A DNA stretch of 15,422 bases from Pseudomonadota bacterium (GCA_023415605.1 JAEZKB010000008.1:1-15422), one strand, 5' to 3'; shown: positions 7,716 to 15,103, counted from the stretch's first letter. The notes: generated from the letters alone by a model not told the origin. Numbers and translations are program-made.

Positions 7716-9515
7716 AGCCACGCGGAGCGTATCGAGCAGGTCGGACGGCACCTTGTCGGCGTGGCCGACAGAGGAGGCGTAGATCGGCTGCCGAACCTGT
7801 GCGGCGCTGGCGGTCTGCACGGCGCGTGGGGCCTTGTGGAAGTTGCGGACGCTGTCGTCCCACTCGAGCCCGATCAACGAGAGCAGGCGGGCGGCCTCGG
7901 TGTCGAAATCGCCGACCAGCGCTTCGTAGGACACCTCGTGAACCACGCCGGGCAATACGGTGTTCCAGTGCGCCATCAGGTCGAGGTAGAGGGTATAGTA
8001 GTGCCCGATCTCGGCCATGTCGTAGGCGTAGCGCAGGCTTTCGTTGGCGAAGTAGTTCTTGAAGATCGAGAGGCAGGTATCCTCGGCGCTGCGGCGGACG
8101 TGGATGATCTTAGCCTTGGGCATGGCCAGGTGGATGAGGCCGATCATCAGGAAATTGCCGGGCAGCTTGTCGGTGATGAAGCGGGCCTGGCCGGAATAGA
8201 CACGCAGGCGTTCGACATAGCGGGCGCCGATGCCGGTGATGGCGGCATCGTCGATCAGCGGCATGCGCTCAGAGAAGCGGCGGGCGCCGCCGGCGCTACG
8301 CAGACGGTCGACAATGCGGTTGAATAAGGTGAATTCGCCAGCGGCGCAGACCTCCGGATGGGCAGCGAGGATCTGTTCCACCAGCGTGGTGCCGGAGCGC
8401 GGCATGCCCAGAACGAAGACCGGGGTCTCGTCGTCGTATCCGGCGGCGCGGTGCTTGGTGATGAACTCGGCAGAGAAGCTGCGCTTCAATTCAGCGAAGA
8501 GTTCGGTGCTTTCATCGCGGCTGTAGTTCAGCCGCTCGCGGCGGAGGCGGTTGCCCTTGTCGAAATAGTCGAAGGCGCGGGCATATTCCTGCAGATCCTC
8601 GAAGGCCTTGCCGAGACCGAAGCAGAGGTGGGCGCGATCGCGTAGCGAGACTTCGTTGGAGGCCTCGAGCCGCTGCATGGCCTCGACGTCGGCATCGAGC
8701 CTGTCGTGGCGTTTGACGACCGAAAGCATACGGTGGAGATTGCCGTCGCCCGGAGTGATCGCGATGGCGGCGCGGTAGGCGTCGGCAGCCTCGGCGAGAT
8801 GACCATAATGCATCAGCGTCATTGCCAAGCCAGCGTGGGAGCGGGCGTCGTCCGGCCAGCGGGCAGCGATGTCGCGGCGGATCGCCAGCGCCGCATCGGG
8901 GCGGCCGAGTACGGCAAGGGCATGGGCCTTGGCGTGGAGTGCCTGGGCGAAGTCGGGATTGAGGGCGAGGGCGCGCTCGGCATGTTCGAGAGCGGCGCCG
9001 GGCTGGCCACCTTCGTTCTCGATCAGCGACAGGTTATAGTGAGCCTCGGCGATACCGGGGTTGAGTTCGAGGGCGCGATTGAGCAGGGCGGTCGCCTCGT
9101 CATCGCGGCCCATTTCGCGCATGACCGCGCCCAGGTTGACTAACGTGCCGGGCGCACCTGGCCGGAGCGACAGGGACCGGCGCAACTCGGCTTCAGCTTC
9201 CTCGTAACGCTGCGACTGCAGTAGCGCGAGGCCAAGATCGCTGACGATGTCGGGGCGTTCGGGCGCGAGTCGGACGGCCTTGAGCAGTCGGTCCACCGCC
9301 TCGGGTCCGCGTTCCATGGCGAGGAGGGCGGCGCCGCCGAGGGCTAGAGCCTCGACCTCGTCGGGCGAGATCCCGAGGATTTCATCGCAGAGGTCGAGCG
9401 TGTCCTCGAAGTCCGCGCGGCGGAAGCGGCTAAGCGCCGCTTGAAACATGCCGGCGAGCTGGTCACGGGTGGTGGGGAAGGCGGAAGAAGAGTTCGAAAT
9501 ATTGACGCTAGACAA
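7704..9515 (-). CDS. TPR-repeat sulfotransferase family protein
   Basis: A 603-residue protein. Residues about 20-330 are helical TPR-like repeats (for example NPGIAEAHYNLS and NPDFAQALHAKA), usually a protein-binding scaffold. The C-terminal half is a sulfotransferase fold: a 5'-phosphosulfate-binding loop in PVFVLGMPRSGTTLVEQIL (365-383), the 3'-phosphate-binding segment IIHVRRSAEDTCLSIF (470-485) and a VRQPIY motif (574-579) typical of bacterial TPR-sulfotransferases. Such enzymes transfer sulfate from PAPS; the acceptor here is unknown. There is no signal peptide, so it is cytoplasmic. The start is TTG 9515 with AGG nine nt upstream; the next in-frame Met (residue 23) lacks a better site. 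It stands alone, with no PAPS-synthesis or glycosyltransferase gene beside it. Confidence 0.88.
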   Translation of the reverse strand: MSSVNISNSSSAFPTTRDQLAGMFQAALSRFRRADFEDTLDLCDEILGISPDEVEALALGGAALLAMERGPEAVDRLLKAVRLAPERPDIVSDLGLALLQSQRYEEAEAELRRSLSLRPGAPGTLVNLGAVMREMGRDDEATALLNRALELNPGIAEAHYNLSLIENEGGQPGAALEHAERALALNPDFAQALHAKAHALAVLGRPDAALAIRRDIAARWPDDARSHAGLAMTLMHYGHLAEAADAYRAAIAITPGDGNLHRMLSVVKRHDRLDADVEAMQRLEASNEVSLRDRAHLCFGLGKAFEDLQEYARAFDYFDKGNRLRRERLNYSRDESTELFAELKRSFSAEFITKHRAAGYDDETPVFVLGMPRSGTTLVEQILAAHPEVCAAGEFTLFNRIVDRLRSAGGARRFSERMPLIDDAAITGIGARYVERLRVYSGQARFITDKLPGNFLMIGLIHLAMPKAKIIHVRRSAEDTCLSIFKNYFANESLRYAYDMAEIGHYYTLYLDLMAHWNTVLPGVVHEVSYEALVGDFDTEAARLLSLIGLEWDDSVRNFHKAPRAVQTASAAQVRQPIYASSVGHADKVPSDLLDTLRVALAG

Positions 9516-9664
9516 GACTTTTGACCTGACGGCTCGCGCAATGTGCGAGTGGCATCACGGACGTTGCCGCGCTGCCCAGATCCTCCCTGCGACAGTTTTG
9601 TGACGGTCCAAAGCGCTTCGCAACGGGAAAATGCGAGAGCGACATTACAAATCGGAGAGTTTCT

Positions 9665-10045
9665 TCAGTCTCGTTGCTTTCGGGTCTCACGGCGCACCCG
9701 GGTCATGCGGGTGGGAGCGTGAAATTCCGGCGGCTTGGTTTTCACCCAGGCGATGAAGGCGGCCAGCTCGGGGTCGGACCGGAGCGTTTCGACCGCGCGC
9801 AGCCTCGCGGCGATTTCGGTCTCGGAAAAGCGGGCGTGGATGGCACTGTGGCAGATCTGGTGGAGCCGAACCGTGCCCATATGCGTGCCGCCCTTCAGCC
9901 GGGGTACGAGGTGGTGCAGGCTCGACTTGGAATTCTCGTTTATCTGCCGTGCACAGAGCGGGCTGATTTGCGGCGCCCGCCTCGCCGCCATGGCTTCGGC
10001 GGCCTCGACCGCCGCGGCGATGCGCCGGGCGGAGGGCCTGGGCAT
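9665..10045 (-). CDS. Small HNH-type protein with an atypical zinc site
   Basis: A 126-residue basic protein. The core is SPLC (28-31), then LHHLVPRLKGG (43-53) and LHQICHSAIHARFSE (61-75), the arrangement of small HNH nuclease-like proteins, ending in a conserved PPEFHAPTRM segment. From memory, relatives have CPLC where this one has SPLC, so the first zinc-binding Cys appears replaced by Ser (AGC, one base from TGC). That may weaken zinc binding; C31, H44-H45 and C65-H66 remain. Its ATG overlaps the stop of the upstream HAD gene (TGATG), so translation is probably coupled and it is the last gene of the rlmN-HAD-HNH set. Cellular role unknown; nuclease activity is not certain. Confidence 0.8.
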   Translation of the reverse strand: MPRPSARRIAAAVEAAEAMAARRAPQISPLCARQINENSKSSLHHLVPRLKGGTHMGTVRLHQICHSAIHARFSETEIAARLRAVETLRSDPELAAFIAWVKTKPPEFHAPTRMTRVRRETRKQRD

Positions 10046-10743
10046 CAGCCGATCTCCCTGACGATGGGCAGCACGTCGGACAGTTGCGCGATCCGCCTGA
10101 AACGTGCGGCGTCGTCCGGGTCGCCATGGAGGTCGAGAGCCCAGACGTGCTCGGAGGGTACATGGATGCCCCAGGCGCCGGCTTCGAGAGCGGGTACGAC
10201 GTCGGCGCGCATCGAATTGCCGATCATCATGGCGCGCGGCGCCCCTTCGCCATGACGGGAGAAGATGCGCTTGTAGACCGGGGCGGTCTTGTCGGAGACG
10301 ATTTCGATGGCGTTGAAGTGCCTGGACAAACCCGATGCCGCGAGCTTTCTCTCCTGGTCGAAGAGATCGCCGCGGGTGATGAGGATGAGCGTATGGCTCA
10401 TCGCCAGTTCCGCGAGCGTCGCCTCGACGCCCGGGAAGGGTTCGACGGGGTGATTCAGCATCTCACGGCCGGCCGCGAGGATGTCGCCGATGACCTTGCC
10501 GGGTACCTTGCCATCGGTGACGTCGATGGCGGTTTCGACCATCGAGAGCATGAAGCCTTTGACGCCGTAGCCATAGTGCTTGACGTTGACCTTCTCGGCA
10601 GCATGCAGGTGCTCGATGAGGTGCGGACCTTCGGCATAGGGCTGCAGCAGCTCGACAAATCGCCCCGTGGTCAGCTCGAAGAATTTCTCGTGATGCCAGA
10701 GCGTATCGTCGGCATCAAAGCCGATGGCCGTTAGATCAGGCAT
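10045..10743 (-). CDS. HAD-superfamily hydrolase
   Basis: A 232-residue soluble hydrolase of the haloacid-dehalogenase superfamily, which mostly cleaves phosphoester bonds through an aspartyl-phosphate. Motif I is FDADDTLW with nucleophile D10 and acid/base D12, motif II is LITRGD (T123), motif III is the Lys in SDKTAPVYK (K152 or K158), and motif IV is IGNSMRADV (N176, D181), with Asn in the usual first acidic position. A helical cap domain lies between motifs I and II (about 20-100). Substrate unknown. The gene start overlaps the end of rlmN by 8 nt and its stop overlaps the HNH start, so the three form one transcription unit. Confidence 0.9.
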   Translation of the reverse strand: MPDLTAIGFDADDTLWHHEKFFELTTGRFVELLQPYAEGPHLIEHLHAAEKVNVKHYGYGVKGFMLSMVETAIDVTDGKVPGKVIGDILAAGREMLNHPVEPFPGVEATLAELAMSHTLILITRGDLFDQERKLAASGLSRHFNAIEIVSDKTAPVYKRIFSRHGEGAPRAMMIGNSMRADVVPALEAGAWGIHVPSEHVWALDLHGDPDDAARFRRIAQLSDVLPIVREIG

Positions 10744-11968
10744 TGAGCAACGCGTCTCGGTCGGCCTTCTTCAGCCGCTCAGTTTCGGATTTCAGCTGGC
10801 CACACGCGGCGAAGATGTCGCGGCCACGGGGAGTGCGGACGGGGCTGGCATAACCGGCATTGTTGACGATGTCGGCGAAGCGCTCGATGCGCGACGAGCT
10901 CGAGCAGTCGTAGTTGGTACCGGGCCAGGGATTGAACGGGATCAGGTTGATCTTGGCCGGAATGCCGGCGAGGAGCCGTACGAGTTCGCGGGCGTCGGCG
11001 TCGGAATCATTGATGTCCTTGAGCATCACATATTCAAAGGTGATGCGGCGGGCGTTGGAGAGGCCGGGGTAGTTGCGGCAGGCTTCGATCAGCTCTTTGA
11101 GCGGCCACTTCTTGTTGATCGGCACCAGCATGTCGCGGAGGTCGTCGCGCACAGCGTGGAGAGAGATGGCCAGCATGACGCCGATCTCGCTGCCAGTAGG
11201 GCCAATCTGCGGCACGACGCCGGAGGTCGAAAGCGTAATACGGCGCTTCGACAGCGAGATGCCAGCTTCGTCCGAGGCGATCAGCAGCGCCTGCTTGACG
11301 TTGTCGTAATTGTAGAGCGGTTCGCCCATGCCCATCATCACCACGTTGGTGATGGCGCGGCTGTCGCCTTCGGAGCCGCCCGAACCGCGCGGGGCGGGTA
11401 CGAGGCCGCCATCATTAGGGCGCTGGCCGCCGGGGAAATCGCCGAGGCGCTCGCGCGCCATCAGGATCTGGCCGAGGATTTCGCCGGCGGTGAGGTTGCG
11501 GACGAGCTTTTGGGTGCCGGTGTGGCAGAAGGAGCAAGTCAGCGTACAGCCGACCTGCGAGGAGACGCAGAGCGTGCCGCGGTCTTCCTCGGGAATGTAG
11601 ACGGTTTCGACTTCAACCGGCGGCAGGTTCGGGTTCAGCGGATCACGGAAGCGGAACAGCCACTTGCGGGTGCCGTCTATGGAAATCTGCTCGGTGACGA
11701 TTTCGGGCCGGTCGAGCAGGAAACTGTCGGCAAGTTTCTGGCGGAAGCCCTTCTGGATGTTGGTCATGCGGTCGAAGTCGGTGACCCCGTTCACATAGAT
11801 CCAGTTCCAGAGCTGGCTCGCGCGCATCTTGGCTTCGCGCTCGTCGAGGCCGGTACCCATCAGCGTGTCGCGCAGCTGGGGCTTGTTCAACCCGACCAAC
11901 GACTGCCGTCCGGCCGTGCGGGTGCGCGCCTGGTTGGCGGCATGGTCGAGGTTGAGGGCAATGCTCAT
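10736..11968 (-). CDS. rlmN: Dual-specificity RNA methyltransferase RlmN
   Basis: A 410-residue radical-SAM enzyme that makes 2-methyladenosine at A2503 of 23S rRNA and at A37 of some tRNAs. The [4Fe-4S] cluster motif CTLTCSFC (C141, C145, C148) is intact, as are the two reactive cysteines, C134 in GTLCVSSQVGC and C389 in DIFAACGQL. MGMGEPLYNYDNV (212-224) and NLIPFNPWPG are family signatures. The start is taken as ATG 11968, giving MSIALNLDHA; the frame stays open to 12163 but that extension is low-complexity and lies across the candidate promoter. A Gly/Pro-rich insert at about 175-205 is longer than I expect for the family. It heads an overlapping set with the HAD and HNH genes. Confidence 0.95.
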   Translation of the reverse strand: MSIALNLDHAANQARTRTAGRQSLVGLNKPQLRDTLMGTGLDEREAKMRASQLWNWIYVNGVTDFDRMTNIQKGFRQKLADSFLLDRPEIVTEQISIDGTRKWLFRFRDPLNPNLPPVEVETVYIPEEDRGTLCVSSQVGCTLTCSFCHTGTQKLVRNLTAGEILGQILMARERLGDFPGGQRPNDGGLVPAPRGSGGSEGDSRAITNVVMMGMGEPLYNYDNVKQALLIASDEAGISLSKRRITLSTSGVVPQIGPTGSEIGVMLAISLHAVRDDLRDMLVPINKKWPLKELIEACRNYPGLSNARRITFEYVMLKDINDSDADARELVRLLAGIPAKINLIPFNPWPGTNYDCSSSSRIERFADIVNNAGYASPVRTPRGRDIFAACGQLKSETERLKKADRDALLNA

Positions 11969-12004
11969 AAGGCCCGGCTCCGGCGGGAAAGCGTCATGTG
12001 GTGG

Positions 12005-12032
12005 AAGATAGGATGGCGCCCACCTATCACAA
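12005..12032 (-). promoter_or_regulatory. Candidate rlmN promoter with embedded inverted repeat
   Basis: On the minus strand a -35-like TTGTGA (12032-12027) and a -10-like TATCTT (12010-12005) are separated by 16 nt. This predicts a transcript start near 11998 and a leader of about 30 nt before the rlmN ATG. An imperfect dyad, GATAGG(A)TGG with CCACCTATC around CGC (12007-12028, plus strand), overlaps both promoter elements. That placement suits an operator; a leader hairpin is less likely because the dyad lies upstream of the predicted start. Confidence 0.35.
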
Positions 12033-12100
12033 GCTGGTTTCACGCGAAAGTCACGAGCCCTGCACTGGGTGAACCGGGGGTTTGCTGCAGCCAGACAGCG

Positions 12101-12160
12101 TGCACCCCCCTCCACCAGTCTTCGACTGGTGCCCCTCCCCCGTTGGCAAAGGGGGAGGAT
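12101..12160. repeat. Double-hairpin palindromic element, likely terminator of the ialB pair
   Basis: Two adjacent stem-loops: CACCAGTC-TTC-GACTGGTG (12113-12131, perfect 8-bp stem) and CCTCCCCC-N9-GGGGGAGG (12134-12158, perfect 8-bp stem). A further C-tract at 12105-12110 could pair with the same G-tract. The pattern of a short hairpin flanked by CCCCTCC and GGGGAGG blocks resembles dispersed palindromic repeats common in alphaproteobacterial intergenic regions. It starts 8 nt past the stop of the second IalB gene, on the downstream side, so it may act as a terminator or protect the mRNA end, although no U-tract follows. Confidence 0.6.
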
Positions 12161-12168
12161 CAAGAAGA

Positions 12169-12666
12169 TCAGCAGCTTTCGATGGCCCGGGAGGCGGCGG
12201 TGGCGCCCGAGAGGGAGAAGGTTTCGACGACACGGATGCCCATCGAGGTGGTGCCTTCGATGGTGAGGGTCGAGCCCGCACGGATGGTGCCGGCGAGATC
12301 GTCGTTCTGGCCGGGGTTGAGCAGCCAGGCGGCGTCGCCCTCGGTGAAGAGGTCATAGCTGGTGCCCGAAATGGTCAGTGTGGCGGGCGTATCGGGAGCA
12401 AAAGTGAAGCCGGCGACGAGGTTGATCTCGTTGCGGACGGATTCGGCCGGGCGGTGGGTGAGATAAAGGTAGGCCTCGGTGAAGCCATCGGGCGTTGGGC
12501 TCACGTCCTTGGGACGGCTCAGGGCGAAGCAGACCGCGCCACTGCCCTCGGTGGCGGAGTAAGCCGACCAGTCGCGAAATTCGCCCAGCGAGCGGACGGA
12601 CTGAGCCGCGGCAGGGAGAGTGGATATTGCGAGCAGGGCGACAAGCGCGGTGGCGCGACGGATCAT
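12169..12666 (-). CDS. IalB-family secreted protein (copy 2)
   Basis: A 165-residue protein with an N-terminal signal peptide (MIRRATALVALLAISTLPAAA, likely cut after AAA or AAAQ). It is followed by an invasion-associated-locus-B type domain: a FRDWSAY start, GAVCFALSRP, YLYLTHRPAES, NEINLVAGF, and a final SLSGATAA-x-RAIESC. A Cys near the front (in GAVCF) and the last residue Cys could form a disulfide in the periplasm. The family is named after a Bartonella protein linked to red-cell invasion, but it is widespread in free-living Hyphomicrobiales, so no virulence role is implied. ATG 12666 is chosen for the signal peptide and GAGG just upstream; the frame stays open further upstream without coding sense. 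It lies 92 nt after its paralogue. Confidence 0.85.
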   Translation of the reverse strand: MIRRATALVALLAISTLPAAAQSVRSLGEFRDWSAYSATEGSGAVCFALSRPKDVSPTPDGFTEAYLYLTHRPAESVRNEINLVAGFTFAPDTPATLTISGTSYDLFTEGDAAWLLNPGQNDDLAGTIRAGSTLTIEGTTSMGIRVVETFSLSGATAASRAIESC

Positions 12667-12758
12667 AGAGGGCCTCGTTCTGCCGGCATGCTTAGCAAAG
12701 CACGTGTGGCAATTCCACCGCCGCAACGATGCCGTCAACTGCGAGGTTCCCGCGCCCT

Positions 12759-13295
12759 TTAGGCGCAGGCCTTGTCGATTTCGCCCATGGCGGCGGTAAC
12801 ACCGGACAGCGAGTAGGTGTCGGTGGTGTTGGTGCCGCGCTGGCTGGTGCCCTTGACCACGAGGTTGGAGCCCGCCTTCATCGCCGCAACAAAACCGGCT
12901 TCGCCGGCAGTGTCGGCCAGCCAGGCGCCTTCGCCATCGGTGACCATTGGGTAGGTCTTGCCGTCGATGGAGGCCGAGGCGTTGGAATTGGTGGTGTTGA
13001 AGGGATAGCCGATCAGGGTCTGCACCTCGTTCTTGGTGCCCATGCCCTTGCGATGGATGATGAGGAAATGGATCGGGCTGCGATTGACGTTGCCCGGTTC
13101 GGACTTTTCCGGCTGGGCGGAGATGTAGCAGACATCGCCGGTCGCATCCGAGCCCTTCCAGGCGGTCCACGCCTTGAACGTCGCCAGCTGCGTGGCATTG
13201 GCGGCTGCCTGCGCGAGTGCAGCGCCCGTCATGTGGGTCGCCAGAAGTCCACCGGCCAGCAGCCCGGCCAGGAGCGTGCGGGTAATCGAAGTCAT
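12759..13295 (-). CDS. IalB-family secreted protein (copy 1)
   Basis: A 178-residue paralogue of the next gene downstream. A signal peptide (positive MTSITR, then a Leu/Gly/Ala-rich core to about residue 29, cut likely after ALA or ALAQ) exports it to the periplasm. The mature part has the IalB pattern: FKAWTAWKG, GDVCYISAQPEK, HFLIIHRKGMGTKNEV, GYPFN and SLSGVTAAMGEIDKACA. A Cys pair again sits near the front and at the extreme C-terminus. Molecular role unknown. The two copies share layout but are clearly diverged, so this is not a recent duplication. Confidence 0.87.
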   Translation of the reverse strand: MTSITRTLLAGLLAGGLLATHMTGAALAQAAANATQLATFKAWTAWKGSDATGDVCYISAQPEKSEPGNVNRSPIHFLIIHRKGMGTKNEVQTLIGYPFNTTNSNASASIDGKTYPMVTDGEGAWLADTAGEAGFVAAMKAGSNLVVKGTSQRGTNTTDTYSLSGVTAAMGEIDKACA

Positions 13296-13343
13296 CGCCG
13301 AAGCATCCCTAATTTCGAAGAAGCCCCTTCAGGGCATCCGCTC

Positions 13344-13372
13344 ATTCGATCCTGCCGGTTTATGGTTACCAA
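13344..13372 (-). promoter_or_regulatory. Candidate promoter of the ialB pair
   Basis: On the minus strand a -35-like TTGGTA (13372-13367, preceded by C as is usual in alphaproteobacteria) and a -10-like TCGAAT (13349-13344) are spaced by 17 nt. Each matches four of six consensus bases. The predicted start near 13337 leaves a leader of about 40 nt before the ATG at 13295. This is the best pair I could find in the 206-nt gap between thpR and ialB. Confidence 0.3.
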
Positions 13373-13501
13373 GCGGTTTCGCGCGGACGCATTTGAATTA
13401 ATTGACGACCATAGCGGCAATCGTGACGGCAATTTGGCGCTGGCGCGCCGCCGCCCGGGGCATTGCCCGGCGATGGTAAAGATGGCGTTAATGCCCTCGT
13501 G

Positions 13502-14041
13502 TCACGCGGCGAGCGGGTAGGTCTCTTCGATGCGGTAGGGGCCGCCGCCCACGGAATCACGGCTGGAATAGAGGACAAAGCGCCCGACCGGGAATTCGAG
13601 CGGGGCGAAGCGCCCAGCCATGGCGATGAAATCGGCCAGCTCATGGGCGCTGGTGCCACGCAGGCGCGCCAGCGAGACATGCGGAACGAATTTACGGCTT
13701 TCGGGTGTGAGACCGAGGCGCTGCAACACGCGCTCCTGGCTAGCCTGCAGGTGCGCCAGGGTGTCGTTGTTCTCGACGCCGGCATAGAGGGCGCGGGGCT
13801 TATCGCCGCCAAAGGCCCCCAGGTGACTGAGCTTGATCGAGAAGGCCTCGCTCTCGGCCAGCCGATCGAGGCCATCGGCCACCTCATTGGCCGTGTGGCT
13901 ATCGACATCGCCGATGAAGCGCAGGGTGATGTGGTAGTTTTCGGGATCGATCCAGCGGGCGCCGGTGAGGCCGCCCCGCTTGAGCGAGAGCATGAAACCC
14001 ACCTGGGAGGGGATTTCGAGACCGGTAAAGAGTCTGGGCAA
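13502..14041 (-). CDS. thpR: RNA 2',3'-cyclic phosphodiesterase ThpR (2H family)
   Basis: A 179-residue member of the 2H phosphoesterase (LigT/ThpR) family, which opens 2',3'-cyclic phosphates on RNA ends and can show RNA 2'-5' ligase activity in vitro. Both catalytic HxT/SL motifs are present: HITL at 37-40 and HVSL at 121-124, giving the paired histidines. Length matches the family's usual 175-190 residues. I chose TTG 14041 because the protein then begins PRLFTGLEIP, the standard family start, and AGGAGGG (14046-14052) lies four nt upstream. An ATG at 14125 would add 28 residues unlike any relative. It is transcribed divergently from the Bax-inhibitor-like gene. Confidence 0.92.
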   Translation of the reverse strand: MPRLFTGLEIPSQVGFMLSLKRGGLTGARWIDPENYHITLRFIGDVDSHTANEVADGLDRLAESEAFSIKLSHLGAFGGDKPRALYAGVENNDTLAHLQASQERVLQRLGLTPESRKFVPHVSLARLRGTSAHELADFIAMAGRFAPLEFPVGRFVLYSSRDSVGGGPYRIEETYPLAA

Positions 14042-14236
14042 TCGACCCTCCTCTCTGCCGCGTTTCTCAACGCGATTCGTTACACCCGCATGACGACCGT
14101 AGACCGCATCGGTTCCGCCCGACAATGGCAGGGTACGACAGTTTCCCCGGACAAGGTGAACGGCCGATCACGAAAACGTCGCTAAACCCCTTGGCTACAT
14201 GCGACATTACGGTGCGCTCAGAAGGCCCGCTTTCCC

Positions 14237-14265
14237 TTGTAATGGCGAGGGGACGCCGCCATATT
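14237..14265 (+). promoter_or_regulatory. Candidate promoter of the Bax-inhibitor-1-like gene
   Basis: A -35-like TTGTAA (14237-14242, preceded by CC) and a -10-like CATATT (14260-14265) are separated by 17 nt. The predicted start near 14272 leaves about 48 nt of leader before ATG 14320. It lies in the 278-nt divergent gap with thpR. Each element matches consensus only in part. Confidence 0.35.
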
Positions 14266-14319
14266 ATCGGGCGACGCGGCGAACGTGCCGCTATGTGTTG
14301 CCAGGGAAGGGATTCTGAC

Positions 14320-15057
14320 ATGGCTGAATTCGACAGACCGACTATCGCCGCAGCGCGGGCCGGGACCGCCGCGGCCATCGACGAGGGCCTGCGGAGCTAT
14401 ATGCTCAAGGTCTATAACTACATGGGCATTGGCCTGGTGGTGACCGGCCTCGTGGCTTACTTCTCCAACCAGGCTGCCGTCTCCAACGGCCAGCTCACGG
14501 CATGGGGCGAACTGCTCTATACCAGCCCGCTGATGTGGGTGGTGGCCTTGGCCCCGCTCGGTTTCGTGCTGGTGCTGAGCTTCGGCATCAACAAGCTTTC
14601 CGTCGGCGCCGCGCAGGCGACCTTCTGGGCCTTCGCGGCCATCATGGGTCTCTCGCTGTCTTCGATCTTCATGGTCTATACCGACGCCTCGATCGCCAAG
14701 GTGTTCTTCATCACCGCCGCGACCTTCGGTGCGATGAGCCTCTACGGCTATACCACCAAGCGCGATCTCACGGGGATCGGCAACTTCCTGATCATGGGCC
14801 TGATCGGTCTCATCATCGCGTCGATCGTGAACATCTTCCTGCAGTCCGGCCCGCTCGATTTCGCCATTTCGGCCATCGGCGTGCTGATCTTCGTGGGCCT
14901 CACCGCCTACGACACGCAGAAGATCAAGGAGAGCTACTCGGAGTCGTACGGTGCCGACGTGCTGGCAAAGGGCGCCATCATGGGTGCGCTGAGCCTCTAC
15001 CTCGACTTCATCAACCTGTTCATGATGCTGCTGCGTCTGTTCGGGAACCGCGAATAA
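14320..15057 (+). CDS. Bax inhibitor-1/YccA (TMBIM) family membrane protein
   Basis: A 245-residue inner-membrane protein with about seven hydrophobic segments after a roughly 30-residue polar N-terminus. It carries the family signatures FVGLTAYDTQKIKE (191-204) and LYLDFINLFMMLLRLFG (226-242). The paired acidic residues D198 and D229 correspond to those forming the pH- and calcium-sensing pair in bacterial BI-1 proteins such as YetJ. The family is linked to calcium leak and to interaction with the FtsH protease system; the exact bacterial role is unsettled. ATG 14320 is chosen for its AGGGAAGGG ribosome site eight nt upstream. The frame is open back to 14125, but that stretch covers the promoter region and does not resemble the family. 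Confidence 0.93.
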   Translation: MAEFDRPTIAAARAGTAAAIDEGLRSYMLKVYNYMGIGLVVTGLVAYFSNQAAVSNGQLTAWGELLYTSPLMWVVALAPLGFVLVLSFGINKLSVGAAQATFWAFAAIMGLSLSSIFMVYTDASIAKVFFITAATFGAMSLYGYTTKRDLTGIGNFLIMGLIGLIIASIVNIFLQSGPLDFAISAIGVLIFVGLTAYDTQKIKESYSESYGADVLAKGAIMGALSLYLDFINLFMMLLRLFGNRE

Positions 15058-15103
15058 ACCAATAGCTCAAATCAGCAAGTCTGATTGGACGTTCGGCGGG
15101 GCC

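Noticed and set aside
9533..9549. Small dyad CTCGC-N7-GCGAG upstream of the sulfotransferase gene
   Set aside because: Five-base arms of GC-rich sequence are expected by chance, and no promoter pair is associated with it.
11969..12163. Upstream extension of rlmN to 12163
   Set aside because: The added residues are low-complexity, cover the palindromic element and candidate promoter, and do not resemble the family N-terminus.
12733..12738. TTGACG as a -35 element for a separate promoter before the second IalB gene
   Set aside because: No acceptable -10 sequence lies 16-18 nt away.
12667..13170. Upstream extension of the second IalB frame to 13170
   Set aside because: This part reads the first IalB gene out of frame. 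The signal peptide at 12666 and the family alignment fix the start.
13453..13473. GC-rich stem CCGGGC/GCCCGG with a bulge after thpR
   Set aside because: No U-tract follows and GC-rich self-complementarity is frequent here; too weak for a terminator call.
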